Positions 1-9,342 of a DNA stretch of 64,000 nt are shown piece by piece. How positions within the stretch are numbered: the stretch's first letter is position 1; every line of letters starts with the position of its first letter. The stretch is taken from positions 2,542,001-2,606,000 of the forward strand of contig NZ_CP166850.1 of NCBI RefSeq assembly GCF_041346945.1. The letters run 5' to 3'. The DNA is from Amycolatopsis sp. cg9. GTDB lineage: Bacteria > Actinomycetota > Actinomycetes > Mycobacteriales > Pseudonocardiaceae. The notes below the pieces were generated by a model. The model did no database searches, was not told where the DNA came from, and saw only the letters and a program-made list of their open reading frames with translations. A program made the position numbers and the translations under genes.

Positions 1-2087
1 AGCCGGGGTCGGTCGTCGTCGAGCCCGCGTTCTCCAGCGCGTCGATCAAGACCGACGAGTTCTCGACGTCGAAGTTCGGCGACGACGTCGAGCTGCACGT
101 CCGGTCCGACAACCTCCGCGACATCTCCAAGCTCGCTGAGAACCCGGGCGAGCGCGAATCCCTCTCGCCGCCCGGCACGCAGCTGCTGGTGCACGAACGG
201 CGGCTCGAGATCGGGCCCGACGGCCGCCGCAAGTGGATCATCGAAGCCGAGGAGATCGGGCCCGGCCACCCGCGCTACCTCGATCCCGAGGCCGCGCAGC
301 AGAAGATGGCCGAGCGGCGCGCGGAGAACGACCACAACGCGGCCGAGTTCGAACGCCGGAAGCAAGCCGCGATGATGGAGCGGCTCGGCGGCTTGAACGA
401 GCCCGAGCACGTCGCCCCGTCGCCGGAGCAGCCGACGGTCCACGACACCACCGAGGACACTCCGGCCGAACCGCCGCCGGTCGCCGAGCCGGGGCCGGAC
501 TACTCGCGGCTGGCGCGCTCGACGAACCCGCCCGCCGAACCGGCCATCCACGCCGGCGGGACGACGCCGAGCGAGCGCGCGGCCTACGTCCAGGACCGGC
601 ACCCGCACCTGCGCGACGTCAACCCGGGCTTCCACCAGCCCGGCGCGCTCGAGAACGGCTACCTGTCGAACTGCACGCGCGGTCCCGAGGCGTACCTGAA
701 CCGCGTGCGCGGCGGCGACATGACGGCCGAGCCGATCCTGCTGCACGAAATGGGCACCCGCGGCACGCTCGAACACCTCGAGGGCCGGTTCGGCGAGACG
801 TTCTCCGCGCGCGGCAGCTACGACGACGTCATCCGCGAACTGCGGGAGCGGCCGCTGGACCACCACGCCGTGGTCGCCGTGAAGTACGACGGCCCGAACG
901 GCGTCGAGTACGGCCACGTGGCGATGGTCGTGCACACCCGCGACGGCGTCGCGTTCATCGACCCGCAGTCCGGCGACCTCATGCACCTGCCGCAGCCGCC
1001 GAAGAGCATCAAGCTGATGCACCTCGGCACGCCGGACGAGGTGCACATCGGGTCCGACCACGTCACGGGGGAGCACGGCGGGTACGGGACGGCGGCCCCG
1101 CACGACGCCTTCCTGGCCCGCGACGACGTCGCCGCCGCGCTCGACGGGCACGCGTCGGCGGACTACATCCGCGAGCACATCGGGCAGCACCCCGAGCTGA
1201 TCCGGATCATGAGCGAGCCGGGCAACGACTACCTGACCCGCTCGCTGCTGGACAACCCGAAGACCCTCGAAAGCCTGCTCAAGCACCCCGAGGCGATCCC
1301 GATCCTCGAGGACGCGCTCCGAGAGGTGGACGAGCGCGGGTACAGCGTCATCGAGGATGTCGAGCACCAGGGCGTCGAGCCCTTCGACCCGACGCCGGAG
1401 CAGGCGGAGCTCTCCGCGGACGTGGCGCACATCGCCGACGGCGCCTCGCCGGTCTTGCAGCAGCACGGCAGCTTCGACCGCACGAGGATCGGCGATCCGG
1501 AATATTGCGAGCAATGGGTTGCCGAAGAGCGTGAGCGCTGGCCCGAAACCCAGGGCACGCTCAACCGGATCACCGAGCGGATCGCGGGGGAAACGGACGG
1601 CCACGCCGGGTTCCGCCCGGAGCCGAAGGACGACGTCCGGGCGTTGGCGAAGATCGCGAAGCACGAGTGGAACGGCGCGAAGCTGACCGACCTGGTCGGC
1701 ACCAAGATCCAGTTCGACCAGGTCGCGGACATGTACCGCGCGCTGGACGCGGTGCGCAACGACCCCGCACTCACGATCGTCGATTTCACGGACCGGCTGG
1801 CCAACCCGCAGGCGAGCGGTTACCGCGACCTGCAGCTCAACGTCCGGCTGGCGAACGGACACGTGGCCGAACTGCGGCTGCACCTGACCCACATCGACGA
1901 GGTGGCGGCGTACGAACACGCGCTCTACGAGGTACGCCGCGACTTCGAGACGTTCAGCAGGAAGGAAGGGCGCGAAGGCCTCCTTTCACCGGAGGAGGCG
2001 GCGCTGGCCGCGGCGCTGACCGAGCAGGTCCGAGGCCGTTTCGAGGAAGCGTTCCGGCGGGGACTGACATCCGAGGAGAACGGCTGA
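1..2087 (+). CDS. Polymorphic toxin, 3' part: ART + papain-like deamidase + RelA/SpoT-like domains (5' partial)
   Basis: The reading frame (first full codon at base 3) is open at the window edge, so the N-terminus is missing. Three toxin-like modules follow one another. Bases 20-185 encode the end of an ADP-ribosyltransferase domain: an STS-like FSSAS and an E-x-E-type segment GERESLSPPGTQLLV. Bases 590-1050 match a papain-fold glutamine deamidase, with Cys at 672-674 (NCTRGPEAY), His at 915-917 (GHVAMVV) and Asp at 960-962 (DPQSGD). Bases 1600-1990 match a RelA/SpoT-type nucleotidyltransferase (DLVGTKIQF, SGYRDLQLNVRL, VAELRLHL). A Pro/Glu-rich linker lies between the first two. The stop overlaps the next gene by one base. 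An effector delivered to competitors is inferred; the delivery domain is outside the window. Confidence 0.8.
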   Translation, partial: PGSVVVEPAFSSASIKTDEFSTSKFGDDVELHVRSDNLRDISKLAENPGERESLSPPGTQLLVHERRLEIGPDGRRKWIIEAEEIGPGHPRYLDPEAAQQKMAERRAENDHNAAEFERRKQAAMMERLGGLNEPEHVAPSPEQPTVHDTTEDTPAEPPPVAEPGPDYSRLARSTNPPAEPAIHAGGTTPSERAAYVQDRHPHLRDVNPGFHQPGALENGYLSNCTRGPEAYLNRVRGGDMTAEPILLHEMGTRGTLEHLEGRFGETFSARGSYDDVIRELRERPLDHHAVVAVKYDGPNGVEYGHVAMVVHTRDGVAFIDPQSGDLMHLPQPPKSIKLMHLGTPDEVHIGSDHVTGEHGGYGTAAPHDAFLARDDVAAALDGHASADYIREHIGQHPELIRIMSEPGNDYLTRSLLDNPKTLESLLKHPEAIPILEDALREVDERGYSVIEDVEHQGVEPFDPTPEQAELSADVAHIADGASPVLQQHGSFDRTRIGDPEYCEQWVAEERERWPETQGTLNRITERIAGETDGHAGFRPEPKDDVRALAKIAKHEWNGAKLTDLVGTKIQFDQVADMYRALDAVRNDPALTIVDFTDRLANPQASGYRDLQLNVRLANGHVAELRLHLTHIDEVAAYEHALYEVRRDFETFSRKEGREGLLSPEEAALAAALTEQVRGRFEEAFRRGLTSEENG

Positions 2088-2533
2088 TGGCTTTCCAGAC
2101 CCCCATGTTCTACAAGTACTACTCCCGGACCTACCGGATCGACTCGACGCCCGAGGGCGGGTTGAAGGGCACCATCCTCAACCTCCGCACGGGGTTCTTC
2201 GAAGAGGACAGCAGCCACATCCGCGAGCTGATCTGGTCGACGACCGAGTCCAACATCCGCGGTCCCTTCAACGAAGAGAAATTCGTCCGGGAGACCGAGG
2301 TCGAGCGGAACCAGTACCTGACCGGGGACGGCCCGATCTTCGCGCTCTACGACACCATCCGAGGCATCGACGACCTAGCTGTCAGGGAAGGACGCAGCCG
2401 GACTCCGCAGGAGGTCGCGCTGATCCACGCGCTGCAGAAGCGCACTTTCAAGATGTGGGAAGACGAAGCCGCTCGGCGCGCGGCCGGTGAGGCGCCGACG
2501 TTCGAAGCGAAGCCGCGCTACCCGAGGCAATGA
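2087..2533 (+). CDS. Small protein, candidate immunity factor (unrecognised family)
   Basis: A 148-residue protein that starts at an ATG overlapping the toxin stop codon (TGATG) and ends overlapping the next start (ATGA), so it is translationally coupled on both sides. It is soluble and mixed in charge, with an aromatic N-terminus (MAFQTPMFYKYYSRTYRI), no signal peptide and no membrane segment. I do not recognise the family. Its size and position directly after a multi-domain toxin are typical of an immunity protein. That role is an inference from context only, and it could neutralise the papain-like or the RelA/SpoT-like domain. Confidence 0.7.
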   Translation: MAFQTPMFYKYYSRTYRIDSTPEGGLKGTILNLRTGFFEEDSSHIRELIWSTTESNIRGPFNEEKFVRETEVERNQYLTGDGPIFALYDTIRGIDDLAVREGRSRTPQEVALIHALQKRTFKMWEDEAARRAAGEAPTFEAKPRYPRQ

Positions 2534-3945
2534 TTCACGTGGAACAACGACTTTCACCGGATGAGCAGCGCACCCTCCTGGTGCAGCTGGGAAAGCTCCT
2601 GCGCGACCACCGGGTGGACGCCGCCGGGCCCGCCGCCGTCGACTTCCGGCAGGTCGGGGCGCATCGCGAACTCGAGGGCCACAACGCCACGACGTCGGAC
2701 GCGCTCGGCGACCTCTTCGCGCAGCTGCGCGAAGGGATGTACGCCGAGGACCGCGGTACCTGGTTGCAGGCGCGGTTCACGCTCAACCCGGACGGCACCT
2801 TCGACTTCGACTTCGCGCGCGACGACGACCCGGTGTGGACCGAGCCGCCGGCCGCGACCGCCTACCCCGATGAGCTCGCCGCGTTCCCGCGCGCCGACGC
2901 GCACATCCCGGACTGGTGGCGGCTGCGCACGCAGCTACCGCTGGGCCTGGAGTTCCGGCACGCCGAGATCGGCGGCCCGGACGTCGAGCGGCCGCCGCTG
3001 ACCGACACCGAGGTCCCGCTCGTGCTGCAGTACCTCGAGCGCGAAGCCGTCGTGCACGAAGACGCCGACCAGCGCTTCCACAGCGACGGCACCTGGATCT
3101 GGTCCGAAGCGGTGCCGCTCCTGCTCGCGAAGCACGGCGTTCCCCCCGAACCGGACCTGGTGGCGCACATCCGGCGCAACCACTTCCAGCCGCCGTACGT
3201 CGAGCCGCTGGTGCGGCGGACCGCCGAGGCGGACCTGCTGGGCCGGCCGCGGCCGAAGCCGAGCCGCGCGGACGTCAAGAAGACCAGCGGTGACGTCGCC
3301 GCCGAGCTGGAGACGACGCCGGATCCGAAGCTGGCCGACGACGAGCTGCTGATCGTGCTGGTGCAGCGGCTCGGCGAGCACGGCGTCTGGCCCGAGGCCT
3401 ACCGGGTCGGGGAGCGGGCGGACGGCACGTGGTGCCTCAACTTCACCCCCGACGGCTGGGAGGTCGCCGCCTACGCCGGCGGGAAGGCCCGCGCGCCGAA
3501 GTACTTCGACCGGCTCGAAGACGCCGCGCAGCAGCTGCTGGGCGCGTTGCTGCTGCACCCCGCCCGGATGACCGCCGGCCACGAAACCCCGCGGGAAACC
3601 GCGCGGGAGCTCGACGACTGGCCGGTCCACCCGGCTCCGGGTGAGCCTCCCCTCACCCTGCTCCGCAACAAGCGCACCACCCGGCTGGTGGCAGGTACGG
3701 TCGTCCTGCGCTTCGGCGAGGAACCAGGCAACCTCGTCCACCACGGGGAGGTACGGTTCGCCACGACGTCGCTGCCGCTGGAACGTGAGCGGCAACGGCG
3801 GAGCTACCGGCTGAGACGCCCGCTGCACGTGATCACCGGCATCACGGTTCCGTGGGCGAACCTGCCGGGTGGCGCGGTGGCCTTCGTGCTGCCGAAGACG
3901 ATCGCCGAGCACGAGTCCGACGGAAGCCTGGAGAGGATCGAGTAG
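2530..3945 (+). CDS. YezG-like immunity domain fused to a degenerate TNT-like domain
   Basis: A 471-residue cytoplasmic-looking protein whose ATG overlaps the previous stop (ATGA). Residues ~10-110 resemble the YezG/DUF600 immunity fold (GTWLQARFTLNPDGTFDFDF, then an acidic DDDPVW). A middle module contains FHSDGTWIW and HGVPPEPDLVAHIR. Residues ~265-345 resemble the segment that often precedes TNT domains (HGVWPEAYRVGE, GTWCLNF, GWEV). The last ~100 residues look like the TNT NAD glycohydrolase fold (LRFGEEPGNLV, VPWANLPGGAVAF). Active TNT domains carry Gln before PGG (GQPGGG); here it is Leu, so catalysis is doubtful. It is a paralogue of the 9343-11250 gene. A decoy or immunity role is inferred. 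Confidence 0.7.
   Translation: MIHVEQRLSPDEQRTLLVQLGKLLRDHRVDAAGPAAVDFRQVGAHRELEGHNATTSDALGDLFAQLREGMYAEDRGTWLQARFTLNPDGTFDFDFARDDDPVWTEPPAATAYPDELAAFPRADAHIPDWWRLRTQLPLGLEFRHAEIGGPDVERPPLTDTEVPLVLQYLEREAVVHEDADQRFHSDGTWIWSEAVPLLLAKHGVPPEPDLVAHIRRNHFQPPYVEPLVRRTAEADLLGRPRPKPSRADVKKTSGDVAAELETTPDPKLADDELLIVLVQRLGEHGVWPEAYRVGERADGTWCLNFTPDGWEVAAYAGGKARAPKYFDRLEDAAQQLLGALLLHPARMTAGHETPRETARELDDWPVHPAPGEPPLTLLRNKRTTRLVAGTVVLRFGEEPGNLVHHGEVRFATTSLPLERERQRRSYRLRRPLHVITGITVPWANLPGGAVAFVLPKTIAEHESDGSLERIE
2531..2546. promoter_or_regulatory. parS-like site inside a start region
   Basis: TGATTCACGTGGAACA matches 14 of 16 positions of the ParB consensus TGTTTCACGTGAAACA. It lies in the first codons of the 2530-3945 gene, about 31 kb from the parS cluster beside rsmG. 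Streptomyces and relatives scatter parS sites over hundreds of kilobases around oriC, so the site is plausible, but a chance match in coding DNA cannot be excluded. Confidence 0.45.
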
Positions 3946-6189
3946 GTGGAAGCGGCGGAAGCGATTGCCAAGGTCGGCCAGTGGCTGCGCGCGGTGCACG
4001 GTCCGGACGTCTCCGGTCCCGCCGGGCTCCGGGTGGACACCGAGAAGGTGCTGCGCATCCCCGAGGGCTGGTCGGTGCCCTACAACACCATCGCGTTCCT
4101 CGACGAGGGCCGGCCGGAGAAGGAGATCTTCCCGCCGCCGTCGGTCGTGGTCCGCGAGCCGGACGGCGAGCTGCGGCAGGCGCACCCGCACCCCGGTGGG
4201 CTGTCGGTGCCGGTGGCGTTCCCCGGCCAGGAGAACTGGCGCGAGGTCGTCGACCCCGAGTACGTGAAGGCCGGGCTCGGCGAGCTGGGCGTGCCGCTGC
4301 AGGCGGTCGCGGGCTGGGTGAAGGTCGACGCCGAGGGCAACCAGACCGGCGAAGAGCGGGAGAACCCCGAGTACAAGGCCGGGCCGATCCGCCGCGGCTA
4401 CCCGAAGCCGGAGAACACCCTCGAAACGCTGCTGTCGTTCGGCAGCGTCGGCTGGCTGACCCGGGAGCTGCTGCTCATCGGGCTGATCCGCTGCGAGGTG
4501 TTCGTCCCGCTCGACCTGGAGACCGGCAAGACCGACCGGTTCTACTTCGCCGAGGAGCGCAACGAGCTCAAGGTGTTCAGCTCGACCCGGCACCTGCCCT
4601 CGCGCGAGCACGGCTGGTGGAAGGTCGACGTCGCCACGCTCGCCGAGTTCGAGCACCCGCCGAACCTGGTCATCAACGGTGGCCCGACGACCATCGAGGA
4701 CGTCTCCAGCGGCGAGCTCGCGGAGATCGTCAAGCGGTTCCCGCGCCACGAGCCGCGCATCGACGTGCACGGCCGCTGCCCGGAGGCCGAGGAGGACCTG
4801 ATCCGGGTCGCCGCCGACACCGCGGCGCGGATGGGGCTGCCGGATCCGGTGAAGCCGCCGCTCAAGGCGGCCGAGAAGGCCCGGCGGCGGGGCTTCGAGC
4901 TGACCGCCGAGGAGTGCGCGAAGACCGTGCTCGGCGAGTCCTGGCTGAAGCGGCTGCAGATGCCGGAGCCGCCGCGGAGCAAGCCCAACGACCTGCGCGC
5001 GAACGGGCTGGCCCCGGCCTACGACAACGCCGGGCGCACGGTGCCGCGGCTGGACACGTTCGGCAAGTACCCCGAGCGCGACCTCGACGGCTTCCGCTAC
5101 GGCTGGCAGCGCGTCACGGGCGCGTACGTCGGCTTCGCCCTCGGCGAAGCGCTCGGCGCCGCGGTCGACCGGATGATGCTCCACGACATCCACGCGAAGT
5201 TCGGCATCGAAGGCGTCACCGACCTGCTGCCGGCGTTCGACCAGGTGGGCCGGATCGGCTCGCTGACGCAGCGGCTGCTGTTCTACACCGAGGCCGTGGT
5301 CCGCAGCCCGCACCGCGAGCAGCCGGAGTCCCGCGAAGCCGAGCAGCTCTTCCCCGGCGTGGTCCGCGGGGCGCTGCAGCGCTGGCTGCGCACCCAGGGC
5401 GCGCCGATGGAGCACGCGGACGGCTGGCTCGTCCAGGTCCCCGACCTGCACGCCCGCCGTGACGCCGACGACGCCGAGCTCAACGCCTACCACCAGCTCG
5501 CGACCGAGGCGGCCGGCGCGCCGCCGCTGACCGGCCCGGCCGCGCTGATCCCGGCGTTGCCCGCCGCGCTGACCATGGCCGGGCCCGGCAGCGGGTTCAG
5601 CGGTGGCGCGCGCCAAGCGGTGCGCGACCTCGCCGGCGTCACCCACCCGACCGAGCCCGACCTGGCCGCCGCGACCTACCTGACCTGGCTGTTCGAGCAC
5701 GCCCTGACCAAGGACGCGTTCAGCTTCCCGATCTGGAACCTCAGCCGCGAGGTGCTCAACCCGGACAACCAGTTCCAGCAGGGTCCGGAGTGGACGGCGA
5801 TCGGGGACATGGTCGCCGAGTCGGTGCCGTTCTTCGGCGAGCACGGGCTCCCCGACCTGCGGATGGCGGAGCTGATCGGCGACGGCCAGACGACGCTGTC
5901 GGTGCTCGGACGCGCTTTCGCCGCGTTGTCCGGCTTCGAGAACTACCCGGAGCAGGCGCTGCTGCGCGCGGTCAACCACTCCGGCCGCAGCGCGCTCACG
6001 GGTGCGCTCGCCGGCGCCCTGCTGGGCGCGCGCACCGGGATCCCCGGGCTGCCGCAGAAGTGGGTCGACCAGCTGGAGCTGCGGTACCTGGTCGAGAACG
6101 TCGCTTCGGACGCCTACTGGCACTTCGACCGGCACTCGGCGCTGAGCGCGCAGGGTGACGCGTGGATCGAGCGGTACCCGCGGCATTAG
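3946..6189 (+). CDS. YrhB-like N-terminus plus degenerate ADP-ribosylglycohydrolase (DraG) domain
   Basis: A 747-residue protein that starts at a GTG directly after the preceding TAG. Residues ~1-75 resemble the YrhB/immunity-35 type (MEAAEAIAKVGQWLR, WSVPYNTIAFLDEGRPEKEI). Residues ~380-745 follow the DraG fold: GAYVGFALGEALGAAV, then RIGSLTQRLLFYTEAV, and near the end NHSGRSALTG. In active DraG enzymes the last two are ITDDTQ and NHSGDSDSTG. The metal-binding aspartates are lost (Ser439/Leu440 and Arg681/Ala683), which indicates a pseudoenzyme. It may still bind ADP-ribosylated protein or the ART toxin. It is a paralogue of the next gene, which keeps an intact copy. Confidence 0.75.
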   Translation: MEAAEAIAKVGQWLRAVHGPDVSGPAGLRVDTEKVLRIPEGWSVPYNTIAFLDEGRPEKEIFPPPSVVVREPDGELRQAHPHPGGLSVPVAFPGQENWREVVDPEYVKAGLGELGVPLQAVAGWVKVDAEGNQTGEERENPEYKAGPIRRGYPKPENTLETLLSFGSVGWLTRELLLIGLIRCEVFVPLDLETGKTDRFYFAEERNELKVFSSTRHLPSREHGWWKVDVATLAEFEHPPNLVINGGPTTIEDVSSGELAEIVKRFPRHEPRIDVHGRCPEAEEDLIRVAADTAARMGLPDPVKPPLKAAEKARRRGFELTAEECAKTVLGESWLKRLQMPEPPRSKPNDLRANGLAPAYDNAGRTVPRLDTFGKYPERDLDGFRYGWQRVTGAYVGFALGEALGAAVDRMMLHDIHAKFGIEGVTDLLPAFDQVGRIGSLTQRLLFYTEAVVRSPHREQPESREAEQLFPGVVRGALQRWLRTQGAPMEHADGWLVQVPDLHARRDADDAELNAYHQLATEAAGAPPLTGPAALIPALPAALTMAGPGSGFSGGARQAVRDLAGVTHPTEPDLAAATYLTWLFEHALTKDAFSFPIWNLSREVLNPDNQFQQGPEWTAIGDMVAESVPFFGEHGLPDLRMAELIGDGQTTLSVLGRAFAALSGFENYPEQALLRAVNHSGRSALTGALAGALLGARTGIPGLPQKWVDQLELRYLVENVASDAYWHFDRHSALSAQGDAWIERYPRH

Positions 6190-6205
6190 CCCGAGGATGG
6201 GGAGA

Positions 6206-9200
6206 ATGGAAGAACAGGAAGCCGTCGCTCGCGTGCGGGAGTGGTTGCGCACGCGACCGGGCGGTGACCGGCTGCGGATCCGCGCGGAGTTCACCGTGCG
6301 CCGGCCGGACGGCTGGCGCTTCACGGTCAACGCGGCCGACTACCTGGACGGCACCGACGTCGGCGCGGGCCTGGTCCCGAGCCCGGTGGTGTTCGTGCCG
6401 GACGACGGCGGCGAGGTCACGCTCGACCAGGCGGCGATGGCGAGCGCGCCCGCCGAGGCCGAGTGGCGGCCCGACGTCGACCCCGAGTTCGACGAGAAGG
6501 CGTTCCCGGACCTCCCGGTGCGGGCGATCCGCGGCTGGACCCGGTCCACCGGCGAGTACCGGGTCAACGAGCAGTACACGCCCGGTCCGGTCTGGCGCGG
6601 CTTCCCGGTGCCCACGACCGACGCCGCGAAGCTGCTGAACTACCTGGCCGTTGGCTGGATCAGCCGGCCCGAGTTCGCCCGGGCGCTGCTCGACTGCGAT
6701 GTGCTCGTTCCCCTCACCACCACCGGCGAAGCCGGTTCGGGGGGTCCGGGGGGTCGTCCCCCGAGCGATGTCACAGGCGGTGAGCCGCTGCTGCGGCCGG
6801 TGCCCGCCACCGGCGAACGCGAAGTCATCGCCTACAGCTCGTCGGCGCTGGTTCCCGGGCGCTACCCGCGCCGGTGGCGGGTGCCGGTCCGCGAGCTGCC
6901 GCCGTCCACCGGGCTGACGCTCGACCCCGGCACCGGGCTGGTCCGCAGCCTGACCGCGGCCGAACTGGGTGCGACCGGCGAGCGCGGTCCCCGGATCGAG
7001 GAGCCCGCGCCGGAAGCCGGCCCCGCGGTCGCCGAGGCGCTGCCCGCGCTGGTCGAGGAGTTCGGCGTCGAGCCGCCCGACCTGCTCGAACGGCACCTGC
7101 GGTACGCGGTCAACCACGCCCGCGACCACCACTTCGAGCTGACGCCCGAGGAGTGCGTCCGCTACCTGCGCGGGTTCGCCTGGCAGTACCGCAACGGCGT
7201 CCGCCGCCGCGCGGGCCAGGCCCCGGAATGGCCCGCCGACCTCGGCGCGCACGGCCTCATCGCGCACGTCGGCGAGGACGCCGAGCCCCGGCCGGTGCCG
7301 TGGACGTTCGGGAAGTTCTCCGCCTTCGGCACCCCGGCCGGGCGCTTCGCGTGGCACCGGATCGTCGGCGCGTACGTCGGCTTCGCGATCGGTGACGCGC
7401 TCGGCGGCGGCGCCGACCCGGCCGGTCCGCTGCCGCTCGGCGGGCTGACGCGCCACCTGCTGTTCCACACCGACATCGTGCTGCGCGGGCTGCCGCCGGT
7501 GCCGACCGCCGAAGTCCCCGCCACCCTGCCCGAGCCGGACCCGGTCGGGTGGCTCGCCGTCGCGACCCGGCACGCCGGCCCGCCGCCCGCGGAGTTCTCC
7601 GCGCTGCTGGCCACGGCGCTGGCCGCGACCCCGGCCGGCGCGGTCGCGCTCGCCGACGTCGACGGTGAGCAGTACGCGAAGGACGTCGCCCGCGAGCTGA
7701 CCGGCAGCGGCGCCGGAGCCGAGGTGACCGAAGGCGTCGAGCTGCTGATCGCGGTGTTCCAGGCCCTGCTCACGCGCGAGGCGTTCGCGCTGCCGGTGCA
7801 CGTCCGCCTGCGGGAAGTGGGCGGCGACCTGGCCGCTTCGACGCTGGCGCTGCGCGAGGACCGCGACGCCGACGACGTCGCCCAGCTCGAAAGCATCGGC
7901 GACGGCCGGAGCGTGCGCTCGGTGCTCGGCCGCGCGCTGTTCGCGGCGGCCAAGCGCGGCTACGACCCCGCGGCGGCGATCACGCTCGCCGCGCGGTCCG
8001 GCCCGGTCGCGGGCGCGATCGCCGGGGCGCTGGTCGGCGCCCGCGCAGGACTGCCCGGCCTGCCTCGGGTGACCTCGCTGCCCGACCTCGGGCTGGTGGA
8101 AGACATCGCGAGCGACGTCTTCTGGTACTTCAACCGCAACGGCCTCCAGACCGAGGCCGCGGAACACGCACGGTGGGAGCGCCGGTACCCGAGCGGCCGG
8201 TTCACCCCGGAACCGAAGAAGGGACCGGACTTGCGATCGCGACTGCGGGGCAGCCTGTTGGCCGGGGCGATCGGCGACGCGCTGGGCGCGAAGACGGAGT
8301 TCGACTCGATCGACCGGATCCGCGAGATCGCGGGGCCGGCCGGGATCACCGACTTCATCCCCGCGTACGGCGGCGTCGGCCGGATCACCGACGACACGCA
8401 GATGACGCTCTTCACGCTCGAAGCGCTGATCCGGGCGCACGCCCAGCGGCGCCGGACCGGGTCGGCCGACGTCGTGCACTCGCTGCAGCTGGCCTACCAG
8501 CGCTGGCTGCACACCCAGGGCGTCGCGTGGGACCGGGCGCGCGGGCCGGGGTCGGCCGTCGAGGCGCCGGACGGCTGGCTGATCACGCACCAGGAGCTGT
8601 TCAGCCGCCGCGCCCCGGGGCTGACCTGCTTCGGCGAGCTCGAGGCGTACGGCCGGTCGGGCGTCCGGGGCACCATCGAGCGGCCGATCAACAACTCGAA
8701 GGGCTGCGGCGGCGTGATGCGGGCCGCGCCGGTCGCGTTGTGGTCGGACGACCTCGCCGAGGTGTTCCGGCTCGGCGCCGAGAACGCGGCGCTGACCCAC
8801 GGTCACCCGAGCGGGTACTTGTCGTCCGGGTGCTTCGCGGTGGTCGTGCACGAGCTGCTCCACGGGAAGCCGCTGCTCGACGCGGTGGCGACCGCGCGGG
8901 CCGAGCTCGTGAAGCACGCGGGGCACGAAGAGCAGAGCGCGGCGCTCGACGCGGCACTGGCGCTGGCGGAGCAAGGCCCGCCGACGCCGGAGAAGCTCGA
9001 ATCGCTCGGCGCGGGGAACGTCGGCGAGACCGCGTTGTCGATGTCGGTGTACGTCGCGCTGACCACCACCGACGCGGACACGGCGTTGCTCGCGGCGGTC
9101 AACCACAGCGGGGACAGCGACTCGACCGGCTCGGTCTGCGGCAACCTCGTCGGCGCGATGTACGGCGAGGGAGCACTGCGGCAGAGCTGGCTGGAGCAGC

Positions 9201-9307
9201 TGGAGCTCCGCGACGTCATCGTCGGCCTGGCGGACGACGCGATCACCGAATTCGGCCCGGGTGCGCCGGGTGACGACCGGTGGTTCGCTCGGTACCCGGT
9301 CGACTAG
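6206..9307 (+). CDS. Two-module DraG protein with an intact C-terminal ADP-ribosylglycohydrolase domain
   Basis: A 1033-residue paralogue of the 3946-6189 gene, extended by a second DraG module. The start was set at ATG 6206 by alignment with the paralogue's MEAAEAIAKV; ATG 6197 in the same frame is an alternative. The first DraG-like part (~385-660) is shortened and lacks the metal motifs. The second (~675-1030) is complete: LLAGAIGDALGAKTEF, ITDDTQMTLFT (Asp729, Asp730) and NHSGDSDSTG (Asp970, Asp972), the usual Mg ligands. DraG enzymes remove ADP-ribose from arginine and related sites. Five genes downstream of an ART-bearing toxin, this is most simply an enzymatic immunity protein; the substrate is inferred. 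Confidence 0.82.
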   Translation: MEEQEAVARVREWLRTRPGGDRLRIRAEFTVRRPDGWRFTVNAADYLDGTDVGAGLVPSPVVFVPDDGGEVTLDQAAMASAPAEAEWRPDVDPEFDEKAFPDLPVRAIRGWTRSTGEYRVNEQYTPGPVWRGFPVPTTDAAKLLNYLAVGWISRPEFARALLDCDVLVPLTTTGEAGSGGPGGRPPSDVTGGEPLLRPVPATGEREVIAYSSSALVPGRYPRRWRVPVRELPPSTGLTLDPGTGLVRSLTAAELGATGERGPRIEEPAPEAGPAVAEALPALVEEFGVEPPDLLERHLRYAVNHARDHHFELTPEECVRYLRGFAWQYRNGVRRRAGQAPEWPADLGAHGLIAHVGEDAEPRPVPWTFGKFSAFGTPAGRFAWHRIVGAYVGFAIGDALGGGADPAGPLPLGGLTRHLLFHTDIVLRGLPPVPTAEVPATLPEPDPVGWLAVATRHAGPPPAEFSALLATALAATPAGAVALADVDGEQYAKDVARELTGSGAGAEVTEGVELLIAVFQALLTREAFALPVHVRLREVGGDLAASTLALREDRDADDVAQLESIGDGRSVRSVLGRALFAAAKRGYDPAAAITLAARSGPVAGAIAGALVGARAGLPGLPRVTSLPDLGLVEDIASDVFWYFNRNGLQTEAAEHARWERRYPSGRFTPEPKKGPDLRSRLRGSLLAGAIGDALGAKTEFDSIDRIREIAGPAGITDFIPAYGGVGRITDDTQMTLFTLEALIRAHAQRRRTGSADVVHSLQLAYQRWLHTQGVAWDRARGPGSAVEAPDGWLITHQELFSRRAPGLTCFGELEAYGRSGVRGTIERPINNSKGCGGVMRAAPVALWSDDLAEVFRLGAENAALTHGHPSGYLSSGCFAVVVHELLHGKPLLDAVATARAELVKHAGHEEQSAALDAALALAEQGPPTPEKLESLGAGNVGETALSMSVYVALTTTDADTALLAAVNHSGDSDSTGSVCGNLVGAMYGEGALRQSWLEQLELRDVIVGLADDAITEFGPGAPGDDRWFARYPVD
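6733..6790 (+). repeat. Low-complexity GC-rich insertion in the DraG paralogue
   Basis: A G-run/C-run segment (GGTTCGGGGGGTCC, then GGTCGTCCCCCG) encodes a Gly/Pro stretch, GEAGSGGPGGRPPSDVTGG. The aligned position in the 3946 paralogue is about 18 residues shorter and has no such stretch. The composition resembles GC-rich intergenic palindromic repeats of actinobacteria inserted in frame. No second copy was seen in this window. Confidence 0.3.
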
Positions 9308-9342
9308 ATTCCTGGGGTCACTGGGGCAGGGGAGGACAAAAC

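Noticed and set aside
2935..9106. Long - strand frames across the toxin-immunity genes
   Set aside because: Antisense shadows of the 2530, 3946 and 6206 genes, with biased Arg/Ala/Gly composition and no start signals.
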